A DNA stretch of 64,000 nucleotides from JAPLMW01 sp964619675 (GTDB taxonomy: Bacteria > Planctomycetota > Phycisphaerae > Sedimentisphaerales > UBA12454), in the NCBI GenBank assembly GCA_964619675.1, contig CAZUEO010000001.1, positions 124,001 through 188,000 on the forward strand, given 5' to 3'. Below, one piece after another: positions 24,441-33,561 of this stretch; the first letter of the stretch is position 1, and each line of letters opens with the position of its first letter. The translations under genes were made by a program, and so were the position numbers. The notes under the pieces are model-generated. The model saw only the letters and a program-made list of their open reading frames with translations, was not told where the DNA came from and did no database searches.

Positions 24441-25616
24441 TCAATTCGCAATTATGCCAAAAATTATTCCCGAGATTGTCGCCATCGCAATTACAAGCGA
24501 TGCAAAGACAAACATTTTTTGCGTGCCCATAACAGAACGAATAACGAGCATACTCGGCAGCGACAATGCCGGGCCAGCGAGCAATAATGCAAGAGCGGGG
24601 CCTTTACCCATGCCGGCGCCGACAAGGCCCTGAACTATCGGTACTTCCGTTAGCGTCGCAAAATACATAAACGCTCCCGCGATAGAGGCAAAAAGATTTG
24701 CCCTGATTGAATTTCCGCCGACGACGGCAGAGACCCATTTCGAAGGGATAATGCCTTCGCCTTGCTGCGTGCCGAGCAGGAAACCTGCGGCAAGAACGCC
24801 TGCAAAAAGCAAAGGCAAAATCTGCTTTGCAAACGTCCATGTAGCGCCAGTCCATTCTGCCAGGTCTTTCAGCTTAAACCACAACGCAAGAAATACTATC
24901 AATGCTGCTAAACTTACAGCGGTTATAATCCATTTTGCCGAATAAATCGCAGCCCATACTCCGCCGGAGTTGGTCGGCTTTGCCCAGTTCGCAAAGACCA
25001 GGACGGCAACCATCGAGGCAAAATATAAAATATTCTGCCATAGCGGCCTGCTCTTTTCATCTTCAGGCAATGCCATCGCATTATCAGCCTTTTGGATTTC
25101 TTCTTTGCGATATATAAGGTGCATCAAAAGACCTATTACGACACTAAACAGAATTGCCCCAATTGCTCTTGCCAAACCAAGCTGAAAGCCGAGAATCCTT
25201 GCGGTCAGGATAATCGCAAGAACATTTATGGCGGGGCCGGAATATAAAAATGCGCAGGCAGGACCTAATCCGGCGCCCATTTTGTAGATGCCCGCAAAGA
25301 GCGGCAGGACCGTGCAGGAACAGACAGCAAGGATTGCGCCGGAAACGGAAGCTACGCCATAAGCGAGAATTTTATTCGCTTTTGCGCCAAGATATTTTAT
25401 CACGGAGGCCTGACTTACGAAGACCGAAATAGCTCCCGCTATGAAAAATGCGGGGATAAGGCATAAAAGGACATGCTCACGAGCGTACCATTTGGCCAGG
25501 AGCAAAGACTGCACGATGGCATTATCGAATCGCCCTTTGCCGACAGGCAAAAAATAAAGGAATAAAAAAACGCCGATGATTAAAAGCAGTTTTTTGCCTT
25601 CGGTTTTAAAGCTCAT
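24441..25616 (-). CDS. YraQ/ArsP-type permease
   Basis: A 391-residue membrane protein of about ten helices. The family sign is AVCSCTVLPLFAGIYKMGAG followed by GPACAFLYSGPAINVLAI, repeated in degenerate form as GMGKGPALALLLAGPALSLP in the second half. Some members export trivalent organoarsenicals; others have unknown substrates. The CSC in helix 3 could bind a thiophilic metalloid. It overlaps the ArsR gene by 4 bp. Confidence 0.87.
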   Translation of the reverse strand: MSFKTEGKKLLLIIGVFLFLYFLPVGKGRFDNAIVQSLLLAKWYAREHVLLCLIPAFFIAGAISVFVSQASVIKYLGAKANKILAYGVASVSGAILAVCSCTVLPLFAGIYKMGAGLGPACAFLYSGPAINVLAIILTARILGFQLGLARAIGAILFSVVIGLLMHLIYRKEEIQKADNAMALPEDEKSRPLWQNILYFASMVAVLVFANWAKPTNSGGVWAAIYSAKWIITAVSLAALIVFLALWFKLKDLAEWTGATWTFAKQILPLLFAGVLAAGFLLGTQQGEGIIPSKWVSAVVGGNSIRANLFASIAGAFMYFATLTEVPIVQGLVGAGMGKGPALALLLAGPALSLPSMLVIRSVMGTQKMFVFASLVIAMATISGIIFGIIAN

Positions 25617-25945
25617 CGGATTGCTCTCATCAATTTAGTACTTTCTTTTGCCTGCAGTTTAAGACAGGCCGTTGTGCATTTGAAAAAGTCCAGGACGCAT
25701 CTGGTTTTCAGGCGGTAAATTACCTTCAGTCCTTCTTTGCGGTACTCAAGTACGCCGCAGGAAACCATAACGGCCAGGTGGCGTGATACGTTGGAGCGCT
25801 TTGAGCCGACATGTTTTGCAATATCGCAGACGCACTGCTCGCCGTTTTTTAAATAGTCGATAATCGCGATTCGCAGCGGATGGGCCAGGGCCTTTAGAAT
25901 CCCGGCCTGTCTGTCATAGATAATTTTGCGCAGTTTACTGTTCAT
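25613..25945 (-). CDS. ArsR-family metal-sensing repressor
   Basis: A 110-residue winged-helix regulator. EQCVCDIAKHVGSKRSNVSR is the helix-turn-helix and holds the CVC metalloid-binding pair of classic ArsR sensors. A C-terminal Cys cluster (RCVLDFFKCTTACLK) adds three more possible ligands. It is the first gene of a six-gene operon, and a palindrome upstream (25961-25988) overlaps the -10 box. It probably releases DNA on binding As(III) or a similar ion. The inducer is inferred. Confidence 0.92.
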   Translation of the reverse strand: MNSKLRKIIYDRQAGILKALAHPLRIAIIDYLKNGEQCVCDIAKHVGSKRSNVSRHLAVMVSCGVLEYRKEGLKVIYRLKTRCVLDFFKCTTACLKLQAKESTKLMRAIR

Positions 25946-25960
25946 ACTCCACCCTTATAT

Positions 25961-25988
25961 TACTATGTGATTATATACTCACATAGTA
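25961..25988 (-). promoter_or_regulatory. ArsR operator and promoter
   Basis: A perfect 10-bp inverted repeat, TACTATGTGA (25961-25970) and TCACATAGTA (25979-25988), with an 8-bp spacer. On the minus strand a TATAAT -10 (25970-25975) lies at the left edge of that spacer. Bound repressor would cover the promoter. It lies 16-43 bp upstream of the arsR ATG. Confidence 0.85.
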
Positions 25989-26077
25989 CTGAATTTGTTC
26001 GGAAAGGTCAATAAAAATTTTTATCCGGCTTATTTTTTCACACTTCGGCGAGCCTGCCTTGATATGCTCGTAAGGGC

Positions 26078-27007
26078 TCAATCGAGGCGATACTGCCGGG
26101 CCCTGACGGCCAGTGCGGCTCCGCCGATAAGCAATAGTCCGAAAAACCACTGTGCGGCAGTGAGCCTTTCGTTAAATATGACCCTTGAGACGAGCAGGAT
26201 TAAAAACGGCAGTACGAGAATGGCAAGCGATGGGATAGTTGCACCTATCCTTTTTATGGCGGCGTAATAACAACTGTGCGAAATTGCGATGCTCAATACC
26301 GCTGAGATGAGCAGGTAAATCCACGCAGAAGAACTCATCGACAAACACTGGCCGGGCCGTCCGAAAATAAATGCGAGTATTGCAAGAGGCGGGACCGTAT
26401 ATAATGATACGACGGCAAAACCCGCGGCAGAATCGATTTTTTTGAACGCCACCTTTGCGGCAATTGAGTACAGGCTCCAGTTGACAGCCCATGCCAGTGT
26501 AATCACAATGCCGACGATAGAAGCCCTGGCGGTAAAATCCTGCTTCAATACGATTATGCCGACGAGACCAACTATTGCCGCCAACGAGCCTGCAATAAAT
26601 TTCTTACTGTGCAGCAGCGGCCGTTCATCTGCAAAAACAATCATTGAAATTACCATCGTCCATAAAATCTGCGACTGGCTCAGCAAACTCATAAAGGCAG
26701 GGTTGATATAATAAAATGCCGCTGCCCAAAGACACTGCGCCGAGATATTGGGGATGGCAGGCAGAAGAGCCTTGCTCCATATTGACGAATCCACCTTGCG
26801 GGTCTTTATCGCTGATACCAGTATCGGTAGAAGTATTACCATTGCGATTGTGTACCGCAGGAGGTTTTGCGTCCAGAAGTCCACGTAATTTGCCAGGTAT
26901 TTGATGATGATGGGGCCCGGCACCCAGCCGAGAATTGCGAGCACAATGAGCACTGCTGCCGAGAGTTTAATTTTGATTTTCCGCAGTTCCAATTTGTTAT
27001 CATTCAT
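26078..27007 (-). CDS. EamA/DMT-family transporter
   Basis: A 309-residue protein with about ten helices in two EamA halves. The first starts LAILGWVPGPIIIKYLANYV, and the second is around GIVITLAWAVNWSLYSIAAK. Such proteins export amino acids or metabolites. The substrate is unknown. It ends 90 bp upstream of the ArsR operator and starts about 110 bp from the divergent accB, so it is monocistronic. Confidence 0.85.
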   Translation of the reverse strand: MNDNKLELRKIKIKLSAAVLIVLAILGWVPGPIIIKYLANYVDFWTQNLLRYTIAMVILLPILVSAIKTRKVDSSIWSKALLPAIPNISAQCLWAAAFYYINPAFMSLLSQSQILWTMVISMIVFADERPLLHSKKFIAGSLAAIVGLVGIIVLKQDFTARASIVGIVITLAWAVNWSLYSIAAKVAFKKIDSAAGFAVVSLYTVPPLAILAFIFGRPGQCLSMSSSAWIYLLISAVLSIAISHSCYYAAIKRIGATIPSLAILVLPFLILLVSRVIFNERLTAAQWFFGLLLIGGAALAVRARQYRLD

Positions 27008-27050
27008 TTGCCGGATTATAATATATATTTATGGGAATGCGATAATTCAT

Positions 27051-27078
27051 TTGCAAAATTATCCGTTTCTAATATACT
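27051..27078 (+). promoter_or_regulatory. promoter of accBC
   Basis: TTGCAA (27051-27056), a 16-bp spacer, and TATACT (27073-27078). The accB ATG is 42 bp downstream, with AAGGA as its ribosome site. Confidence 0.55.
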
Positions 27079-27119
27079 TATCTGCCGGTTGGACAGGGAT
27101 CATTATGAAGGATTTATAA

Positions 27120-27599
27120 ATGGGCGACGAGAAAAAGAACGATTTGAAGAAGGTCAGGGAACTCATAGCGATTATGATTGAAAACGACCTTGTGGAGGTC
27201 GAGATTGCCGACGGCGACAGTAAAATACATTTGAAGCGTCCCGGGCATTCGCAGGTGCCGGCCGTTGCGCCGATACCTGTCGTTTCGCCTGCCGCGGCGG
27301 TGCCGGCCGCAGGTGCAGTTCCTGTACAACAGCCGACGCAGGTACAAACTGAAGATAATCTTGTCAATATAACTTCGCCGATAGTCGGCACATTCTATAC
27401 AGCGCCGAGCCCGGATTCGGAACCTTATGTAAAGGTCGGCGACCATGTAACGCCTGATACGGTGGTCTGTATCGTTGAGGCAATGAAGGTTATGAACGAG
27501 ATAAAGGCTGAAGCTGCCGGCACAATCGAGAAAGTTATGGTTTCAAACGGCCAGGCGGTTGAGTTCGGCCAGGTGCTTTTCAAGATAAGGCCGGACTGA
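27120..27599 (+). CDS. accB: biotin carboxyl carrier protein of acetyl-CoA carboxylase
   Basis: A 159-residue carrier. An N-terminal helix region (LKKVRELIAIMIENDLVEVE) is followed by an Ala/Pro/Val-rich flexible linker (residues 42-80) and a biotinyl domain. The biotinylated Lys lies in CIVEAMKVMNEIKAE. It shuttles CO2 from AccC to the carboxyltransferase in fatty acid synthesis. It forms an operon with accC, 34 bp apart. Confidence 0.96.
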   Translation: MGDEKKNDLKKVRELIAIMIENDLVEVEIADGDSKIHLKRPGHSQVPAVAPIPVVSPAAAVPAAGAVPVQQPTQVQTEDNLVNITSPIVGTFYTAPSPDSEPYVKVGDHVTPDTVVCIVEAMKVMNEIKAEAAGTIEKVMVSNGQAVEFGQVLFKIRPD

Positions 27600-27633
27600 A
27601 AAAGGGCTGTCAATTTTTTGCCGCAGGTATTTG

Positions 27634-28974
27634 ATGTTCTCAAAAATACTCATCGCAAACAGAGGTGAAATAGCTCTAAGGATAATCAGGGCATGTCGCG
27701 AGCTCGGCATCGGGGCGGTGGTTGTCTATTCCGAAGCAGACAGGGGGTCTTTTTATCTGGAGCTTGCCGATGAGGCGATATGCATCGGCCCGGCATCGCC
27801 TGCACAAAGTTATCTTAATGTCCCCGCCATCATCAGCGCCGCTGAGGTTGCCGATGTCGAGGCGATTCATCCGGGCTACGGCTTTCTGGCGGAGAACGCT
27901 CACTTTGCGGAGATATGTGCGGACTGCGGCATAACCTTTATCGGCCCGCGGCCGGAGTCGATGAAAATGCTCGGCGACAAGGTTGCAGCAAGGGAGCTTG
28001 CAAAGGAAGCTCATGTGCCTGTTGTGCCGGGCTCTGACGGCCGGCTTAAAGACGAGAACGAGGCAATAAAGCTCGCCAATAAAATCGGCTATCCGGTAAT
28101 AGTAAAGGCCGCAGCGGGCGGCGGCGGCAGAGGGATGCGTGTTGCGCATAACGATATCACACTGCGAAACTCGCTGACCACAGCAAGGGCCGAGGCCGAG
28201 GTGGTGTTCAAGGACGGCACAATTTATCTGGAAAAATATATCGTTGAACCCCGTCACGTTGAAGTGCAGATAATTGCCGACAAGGCAGGCAATGCATTAC
28301 ATTTTTTTGAACGAGACTGTTCCATACAGAGACGTCATCAGAAGCTTATTGAGGAATCTCCCTGCCCGGTGCTCGATGAGCATACTCGTGAGGAGTTGTG
28401 CAAAGCGGCTCTTAAGGTAATAAAACAGGCCAAGTATGAAAATGCTGCGACGGTCGAGTTTCTGCTCGATAAAAACAAGAAATTCTATTTTATCGAAGTC
28501 AATACGAGGATACAGGTCGAGCATCCGGTAACGGAAATGGTTACCGGCAGAGATTTGATAAAGATGCAGCTTCAGGTCGCAAGCGGCCAGAATATTACCT
28601 TAAAACAGAAAGATATTGTTCATACCGGTGTTGCAATAGAGTGCCGAATCAATGCCGAGGACCCCGCCCGCAATTTCGTACCCTGCCCGGGCAAAATTGA
28701 AAGATTTATCCTGCCAGGCGGAATGGGCGTAAGAGTCGATACGCATATTTTTCAGGGCGCAATGGTTACGCCTTATTATGATTCGATGATTGCAAAACTG
28801 ATTGTACACAGGCCGACAAGAGACGAGGCGATTACGACAATGAAACGGGCACTTCGGGAATTTAAGATTGAGCCGATTCCGACAACAATTCCTGCCTGCG
28901 AGAAAATCCTATCGCACAGCCTGTATCTTCAAAACAAGGTCGATACGAGCTTCATCGAACAGTACATTGTCTGA
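27634..28974 (+). CDS. accC: biotin carboxylase
   Basis: ATP-grasp enzyme of 446 residues from the ATG at 27634 (a TTG lies just upstream at 27631). It carboxylates biotin on AccB. Motifs: ILIANRGEIALRIIRACREL, EAIHPGYGFLAENA, the glycine loop AAAGGGGRGMRV, EPRHVEVQIIAD, ERDCSIQRRHQKLIEE and FIEVNTRIQVEHPVTEMVTG. Its 3' end is followed at once by a hairpin arm and the assembly gap. Confidence 0.97.
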   Translation: MFSKILIANRGEIALRIIRACRELGIGAVVVYSEADRGSFYLELADEAICIGPASPAQSYLNVPAIISAAEVADVEAIHPGYGFLAENAHFAEICADCGITFIGPRPESMKMLGDKVAARELAKEAHVPVVPGSDGRLKDENEAIKLANKIGYPVIVKAAAGGGGRGMRVAHNDITLRNSLTTARAEAEVVFKDGTIYLEKYIVEPRHVEVQIIADKAGNALHFFERDCSIQRRHQKLIEESPCPVLDEHTREELCKAALKVIKQAKYENAATVEFLLDKNKKFYFIEVNTRIQVEHPVTEMVTGRDLIKMQLQVASGQNITLKQKDIVHTGVAIECRINAEDPARNFVPCPGKIERFILPGGMGVRVDTHIFQGAMVTPYYDSMIAKLIVHRPTRDEAITTMKRALREFKIEPIPTTIPACEKILSHSLYLQNKVDTSFIEQYIV

Positions 28975-29003
28975 AAAGCCGCNNNNNNNNNNCGCTGCTT
29001 TTC
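28973..29003. other. assembly gap (10 N) inside a hairpin
   Basis: Ten Ns at 28983-28992. The flanks GAAAAGCCGC (28973-28982) and GCTGCTTTTC (28994-29003) are inverted repeats with one mismatch. The gap therefore lies in what is probably the convergent accC/lysA terminator loop. True gap length is unknown, and extra sequence may be missing. Confidence 0.95.
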
Positions 29004-30280
29004 TATTTTTCCAGTGCAGTTAGATCTTCGTAGCTTTGGCGTTTGCGGATGATTTTAAAGTTTTTGCCATCAACGAGGACTTCTGCGGGCAATCTTCTTG
29101 CGTTATAGTTGCTGGCCATCGTAAAGCCATAGGCGCCTGCGGTAAAAACGGCTATTAAGTCGCCGCGATTTACAGGCGGAACGGCTCTGTCTTTGGCGAA
29201 AAAGTCGGCGGTTTCGCAGACCGGCCCGACAATATCAACAAACTCAAGCCCTTTTATATCGAGCTTTTCAGTTCTCTTTAAGTGAGTAAATTTTTCCTCA
29301 ACTTTTGCAGGCCAAATGAAGTGAAAAGCCTCATAAAGGCACGGCCTGATTAAATCATTCATACCCGCATCGACAATGACGAATTTTTTGCTGCCGCCTT
29401 GTTTAAGATACAAAACCTTCGTTAGCAAAATTCCCGCGTTTGCGACGATACTTTTACCGGGCTCTAAAATGAGTTTCAAATTTTTGCCAACCAATAACGG
29501 CACAATTCCCTGTGCATAATCCGCAGCGGTTGGTACCGTGTCGGTTTGATAATCTGCACCGTATCCGCCACCTAAATCGAGAGTATCAATTTGAAAACCT
29601 TTTTTTCTAAGAGTTTCAACAAGCGGCAGGACTTTTTCGACCGCCTGCCGGTAAGGGTCTATAGTCTTTCCGCCTGAGCCGAGATGAACATGAATGGCGC
29701 ATAAATTTACGAAATCATCTTTGCCATACCGCTGGAAGACCTTTTGCGCCCGCTCAATATCAACACCGAATTTTGTTTCTTTTTTCCCGGTGGTAATGTG
29801 CTTGTGGGTCTTGGGGTCAACGTCGGGATTGACCCGCAGGGCAGCGTTTGTTTTTGTGCCGGCCTGTTTGGCCAAGTAACTTAGATTTTCAAATTCTGCC
29901 TCTGATTCGATGTTGAAATAGCCGATGCCCGCCTTGAGCGCTGCGGTAATTTCTTCATCGGTTTTGCCTACGCCTGCAAAGACGATTTTTTTCATATCTG
30001 CGCCAGCCTGCTGAGCACGGTAGAGCTCTCCGCCGCTTACGATGTCAAAGCCGCTGCCCGCGGCGGCGAGTATTTTAAGGATATTTATGTTACTGCAGGC
30101 CTTGATGGAATAACAGACGGTTGTGTCAAGTTCGCCGAAGGCATTTTTGATTTTTTCGAAATGGTCGAGTATCGTTGCCTTGCTGTAAACATAAACGGGT
30201 GTGCCGACCGCCTCAGTAATCTTTGTAACGTCCGTATCTTCGGCGAACAATGTGCCATTTTTATAACTGAAATAGTCCAT
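29003..30280 (-). CDS. lysA: diaminopimelate decarboxylase
   Basis: Last step of lysine synthesis, meso-DAP to lysine. It is a PLP fold-III enzyme of 425 residues: the Lys in VCYSIKACSNINIL, HVHLGSGGKTIDPY, LDLGGGYGADY, ILEPGKSIVANAG, and the active-site Cys from the partner subunit in GPVCETADFFAKDR. It follows hypB by 21 bp on the same strand but has no functional link to it. Confidence 0.95.
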   Translation of the reverse strand: MDYFSYKNGTLFAEDTDVTKITEAVGTPVYVYSKATILDHFEKIKNAFGELDTTVCYSIKACSNINILKILAAAGSGFDIVSGGELYRAQQAGADMKKIVFAGVGKTDEEITAALKAGIGYFNIESEAEFENLSYLAKQAGTKTNAALRVNPDVDPKTHKHITTGKKETKFGVDIERAQKVFQRYGKDDFVNLCAIHVHLGSGGKTIDPYRQAVEKVLPLVETLRKKGFQIDTLDLGGGYGADYQTDTVPTAADYAQGIVPLLVGKNLKLILEPGKSIVANAGILLTKVLYLKQGGSKKFVIVDAGMNDLIRPCLYEAFHFIWPAKVEEKFTHLKRTEKLDIKGLEFVDIVGPVCETADFFAKDRAVPPVNRGDLIAVFTAGAYGFTMASNYNARRLPAEVLVDGKNFKIIRKRQSYEDLTALEK

Positions 30281-30301
30281 AGAACACCTAAATATAAATT
30301 T

Positions 30302-30973
30302 TTATGCCGAAGGCATTCCTTGATTCTTCACTTTTAATTTCGTTATAAGCCATTTGTACCAGCTTTCCATACCGGCAGCAGTTTTAGCAGATATTTCGAA
30401 GATTTTCAAATCTTTCTTTAGCTTCAGGGCGTCCTTTCTGACCCGTTTGGTGTCAAAATCCAGGTGAGGCATAAGGTCGGTTTTATTTATTAAAAGGACG
30501 TCGGCCTGTGCGAAGGCCTTTGGGTATTTTGCGCATTTATCGTCGCCTTCGGCGATGGAAAGCACCACTGCTCTTGCCGTTTCGCCAAGGTCAAAATCGG
30601 ATGGGCATACGAGATTACCCACGTTTTCTATCACGATAATGTCAAGCTCATCTGTGTTCAACCGGTGCAGGGCCTTTGTAACCTGCTCTGCGGTCAGGTG
30701 GCAGGCGCCTTTTGTCTCAATCTGCACGGCCTGGATGCCGGTTGCATTGATTCTTTGGGAATCGAGCTTTGTATAGAGGTCGCCTTCGATTACGCCGATT
30801 CTGATTTTATCTTTGAGATTTTTGGCTGTCTGTTCGAGTACGGTTGTTTTGCCTGACCCGGGCGATGAAATCATATTGATGCACAGGATATTTTCCTTTT
30901 CGAAGAATTTACGGTTTGCAGAAGCAAAATCTTCGTTTTTTGCGAGAATTTTTTTATTTACCGAAATTTTCAT
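30302..30973 (-). CDS. hypB: hydrogenase nickel incorporation GTPase HypB
   Basis: GTPase that loads Ni into [NiFe]-hydrogenase with HypA. It has 223 residues: P-loop SSPGSGKTTVLEQ (about 37-49), GVIEGDLYTKLDS, IVIENVGNLVCPSDFDLGE with the metal-binding Cys, and LLINKTDLMPHLDFD. There is no His-rich Ni store at the N-terminus, so it is the short form. The ribosome site and ATG lie in one arm of a 14-bp inverted repeat whose other arm follows hypA. Confidence 0.95.
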   Translation of the reverse strand: MKISVNKKILAKNEDFASANRKFFEKENILCINMISSPGSGKTTVLEQTAKNLKDKIRIGVIEGDLYTKLDSQRINATGIQAVQIETKGACHLTAEQVTKALHRLNTDELDIIVIENVGNLVCPSDFDLGETARAVVLSIAEGDDKCAKYPKAFAQADVLLINKTDLMPHLDFDTKRVRKDALKLKKDLKIFEISAKTAAGMESWYKWLITKLKVKNQGMPSA

Positions 30974-31082
30974 CCCGCACCTTCTTTTGATTCAGTCTTC
31001 TTTAATCCTTTTACAATTCTATTGTGTTTTCGATTCATTGAAAAGTATAAATAATATATTGAATGTTTAGAAGGTGCGGGAT
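30972..31082 (-). promoter_or_regulatory. 14-bp inverted repeat covering the hypB start
   Basis: ATCCCGCACCTTCT at 30972-30985 and its exact complement AGAAGGTGCGGGAT at 31069-31082. On the mRNA the arm nearer hypB contains the ribosome site (AAGGTG) and the A and T of the ATG. The two arms enclose 83 nt of AT-rich spacer between hypA and hypB. It could be a translation switch, or a small insertion with terminal repeats. Confidence 0.7.
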
Positions 31083-31430
31083 TCATTGTTCTTCCTCAAA
31101 TTCTATTTCTTCCAGCAGCAGGGGGGCATCGTCGCCGATTGAAAAATCGCTTTTGCCGCACTTTGGACAGTTTGGGTCGTACAAATCAAATTCAAATTCG
31201 CTGCCGCAGCTTCTGCAGATACCTTTTAACGGAATATGTTTTATTTCAAGTTTTGTGCCCCGGCATATTGTATCTTCGGCTGCCGCCTGAAAGGCAAACT
31301 GCATTGCCTCATCATTAAGCATATTCATCTGGCCGCAGCTTATTACGACTCCGATGACTTTTCCTACCCGGCCGGTCAGCTGTGAAATAATGGCATCGAG
31401 TATATTTTGGGCAACTGCGGCTTCGTGCAT
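31083..31430 (-). CDS. hypA: hydrogenase maturation nickel metallochaperone HypA
   Basis: A 115-residue Ni chaperone. The start MHEAAVAQNILDAI carries the invariant Met-His Ni site. The zinc site is CRSCGSEF...CPKCG (two CxxC). A longer in-frame ORF upstream is only the shadow of hypE. The ATG overlaps the hypE stop (TGATG), so it is coupled. Confidence 0.95.
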   Translation of the reverse strand: MHEAAVAQNILDAIISQLTGRVGKVIGVVISCGQMNMLNDEAMQFAFQAAAEDTICRGTKLEIKHIPLKGICRSCGSEFEFDLYDPNCPKCGKSDFSIGDDAPLLLEEIEFEEEQ

Positions 31431-32446
31431 CAGCAAATCCTCGGCAGCTCGCTGCCATAGGGCATCTGCACAATGCGTCTGCCTTTTATGGTCGTTACAA
31501 GCTCGACAAGCGGCTGGCCTCCTGCAATGACCTGGCCTATTATTGCGGCTTGCCTGCCGGCATTGCAGCTTCGGCAAATATCGAGACAGGCCTGAGCCTT
31601 TTGCGGTGAAACCACGATTACGATCTTTCCCTCGTTGGCGACGTTTAAAATATCAAGGCCCAGCATATCTGCAGCCGCTTTTGCGGTTGGGTTTACAGGG
31701 ATGCTTTCTTCGTTTATTTCAATGCCGCAGTTTATTTGATTGGCAATTTCATTCAAGGTTGCAGCAATGCCGCCGCGGGTCGGGTCGCGCATAAATTTTA
31801 TATTGTCGCCGAGCCCATCGATTGCTTTCTCACAGATTTGGGTGACGGAACCGCAGTCACTCTTGAGATCGGTTTCAAATTTCATTCCTTCTCTTTGCGA
31901 CATAATCGTCATACCGTGGTTGCCTATGCAGCCGGTTATGATAATTTTGTCGCCTGCAGTAATTCTTTCAAAGCCGACATCGGCCTTCGGCAGTTTTATT
32001 CCTATTCCTGAGGTATTTATGAAAATTTTGTCTGCAGAGCCTGCCTCGACAACCTTCGTATCGCCGCAGACGATTGATATATTTTCCTCTTTTGCGGCAG
32101 CGGCAGCGCTGTCGATGATTTTTTTCAATACCTCGATTTGCAGGCCTTCCTCGATTATCAGTGAAAGGCTCAGGGCAAGCGGTTTTGCTCCGCTTACTGC
32201 AAGGTCGTTTATGGTGCCGCATACGGCGAGTTTGCCGATATCCCCGCCGTTAAAAAACAACGGTTTTATCACGTGGCTGTCTGTTGTAAAGCAAAGACTG
32301 TTTTTGCCGAATTGTATTTCGGCAGAGTCAGTCAGTTTGCTGAGAGTTTCGTTGTCAAATGCGGGAAGAATTACGCTGCGGATAAGTTCATCGGTCAGTC
32401 TGCCGCCTCCGCCGTGCGCGAGCAATATCTTATCGTGCTCTGCCAT
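31430..32446 (-). CDS. hypE: hydrogenase expression/formation protein HypE
   Basis: Dehydrates the carbamoyl group received from HypF into the cyanide ligand of the active-site iron. It has 338 residues of the PurM fold: LLAHGGGGRLTDELI, FTTDSHVIKPLFFNGGDIGK, MRDPTRGGIAATLNEIA, and the catalytic C-terminal Cys in ELPRIC. It overlaps hypD by one base and hypA by one base. Confidence 0.97.
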   Translation of the reverse strand: MAEHDKILLAHGGGGRLTDELIRSVILPAFDNETLSKLTDSAEIQFGKNSLCFTTDSHVIKPLFFNGGDIGKLAVCGTINDLAVSGAKPLALSLSLIIEEGLQIEVLKKIIDSAAAAAKEENISIVCGDTKVVEAGSADKIFINTSGIGIKLPKADVGFERITAGDKIIITGCIGNHGMTIMSQREGMKFETDLKSDCGSVTQICEKAIDGLGDNIKFMRDPTRGGIAATLNEIANQINCGIEINEESIPVNPTAKAAADMLGLDILNVANEGKIVIVVSPQKAQACLDICRSCNAGRQAAIIGQVIAGGQPLVELVTTIKGRRIVQMPYGSELPRIC

Positions 32447-33558
32447 CAGTTTTGCCTTCTCGCCTTTGGCGAAGTCTCGCCTTTAGGCGGATTCTTGCGG
32501 GTATATTTGAACCACGCAGCACAGGCTCCTTCACTGCTTACCATGCAGGGGCCGACGGGCGTGTCGGGAGTGCAGTTTGTTGCAAACAGACCGCAGTCAG
32601 GCGGGTCCATCAGGCCGCAGAGAACCTCGCCGCAGCAGCAGCCGGTAATGTCCTCTTCGGGTATGAATTTGATGCCGAGCTGTTTTTCAGCATCAAGACT
32701 GCTGAATTTTTCCTTCAGTTTCAGGGTGCTTTTGTCGATGATGCCCAGGCCTCGCCAGCGGCCGGCAGCGATATCAAAGGATTCATCTATTATTTTCTGT
32801 GCCGTTCTGTTGCCTTCGGGTGTGACAGCAGCGTGATAAACCGACCCGACCTGTGGCTTTTCATCCGCAATCTGCTGGCAGATTTCTGAAATCGCCATGA
32901 TTATCTGCATCGGCTCAAAGCCCGCAACGACACAGGGTTTTTTGAACTGCTCAACAATCGGCTTGTAGGCATCCGAACCGATTATAACGCTAACGTGGCC
33001 GGGGCATAAAAAGCCGTCGATTCTGTGGTTTTTGCTGCCAAGCAGCGCCTCCATTGCCGGCACAACGAGCTTGTGATTGCTGAAGATTAAGATGTTTTTG
33101 ATACCCTGCTGCAGAGCTTCATTTGCCAGGACCGCAGTTGCAGGGGCAGTCGTTTCAAAGCCGACCGCGACAAAGAGAATTTTTTTGTCAGGGTTCTGTT
33201 TTGCAAGTTTTAAGACATCTTCGGCGCTTAATATTGTTTTTATATTGCCCTTGTTTGTTTTCTGCTCAAGCGAGCTGCTTTTGCCGGGCACGCGAATCAT
33301 ATCGCCGTAAGTGGCAATTACAATGTCGTCCTTGTCTGCCAGCGTCAGAACGGCATCGATATATCCCTGGTCGGTGATGCACACCGGACAGCCTGGGCCG
33401 CTTAACAGTTTCAGTCCCTCCGGGAAAGCGGTCTTCAGGCCGGCACGGAAAATAGTTACCGTATGAGTGCCGCATACTTCCATCAGGTTTACAGTTCTGC
33501 CAAGAGCCCTCTGCGCCCTTGCTATTTGCGTATAAGCTCTGTTAATTCTCTCGAGCAT
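32446..33558 (-). CDS. hypD: hydrogenase formation protein HypD
   Basis: Fe-S scaffold that builds the Fe(CN)2CO unit with HypC. It has 370 residues: LMEVCGTHTVTIFRAGL, SGPGCPVCITDQGYID, and the Fe-S cluster Cys in ITGCCCGEVLCGLMDPPDC and SSEGACAAWFKYTR. It starts 3 bp after hypC ends. Confidence 0.96.
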   Translation of the reverse strand: MLERINRAYTQIARAQRALGRTVNLMEVCGTHTVTIFRAGLKTAFPEGLKLLSGPGCPVCITDQGYIDAVLTLADKDDIVIATYGDMIRVPGKSSSLEQKTNKGNIKTILSAEDVLKLAKQNPDKKILFVAVGFETTAPATAVLANEALQQGIKNILIFSNHKLVVPAMEALLGSKNHRIDGFLCPGHVSVIIGSDAYKPIVEQFKKPCVVAGFEPMQIIMAISEICQQIADEKPQVGSVYHAAVTPEGNRTAQKIIDESFDIAAGRWRGLGIIDKSTLKLKEKFSSLDAEKQLGIKFIPEEDITGCCCGEVLCGLMDPPDCGLFATNCTPDTPVGPCMVSSEGACAAWFKYTRKNPPKGETSPKARRQN

Positions 33559-33561
33559 TTT

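Noticed and set aside
31431..31577. Longer form of HypA
   Set aside because: The extra 49 residues are the hypE gene in another frame; the family begins MHE.
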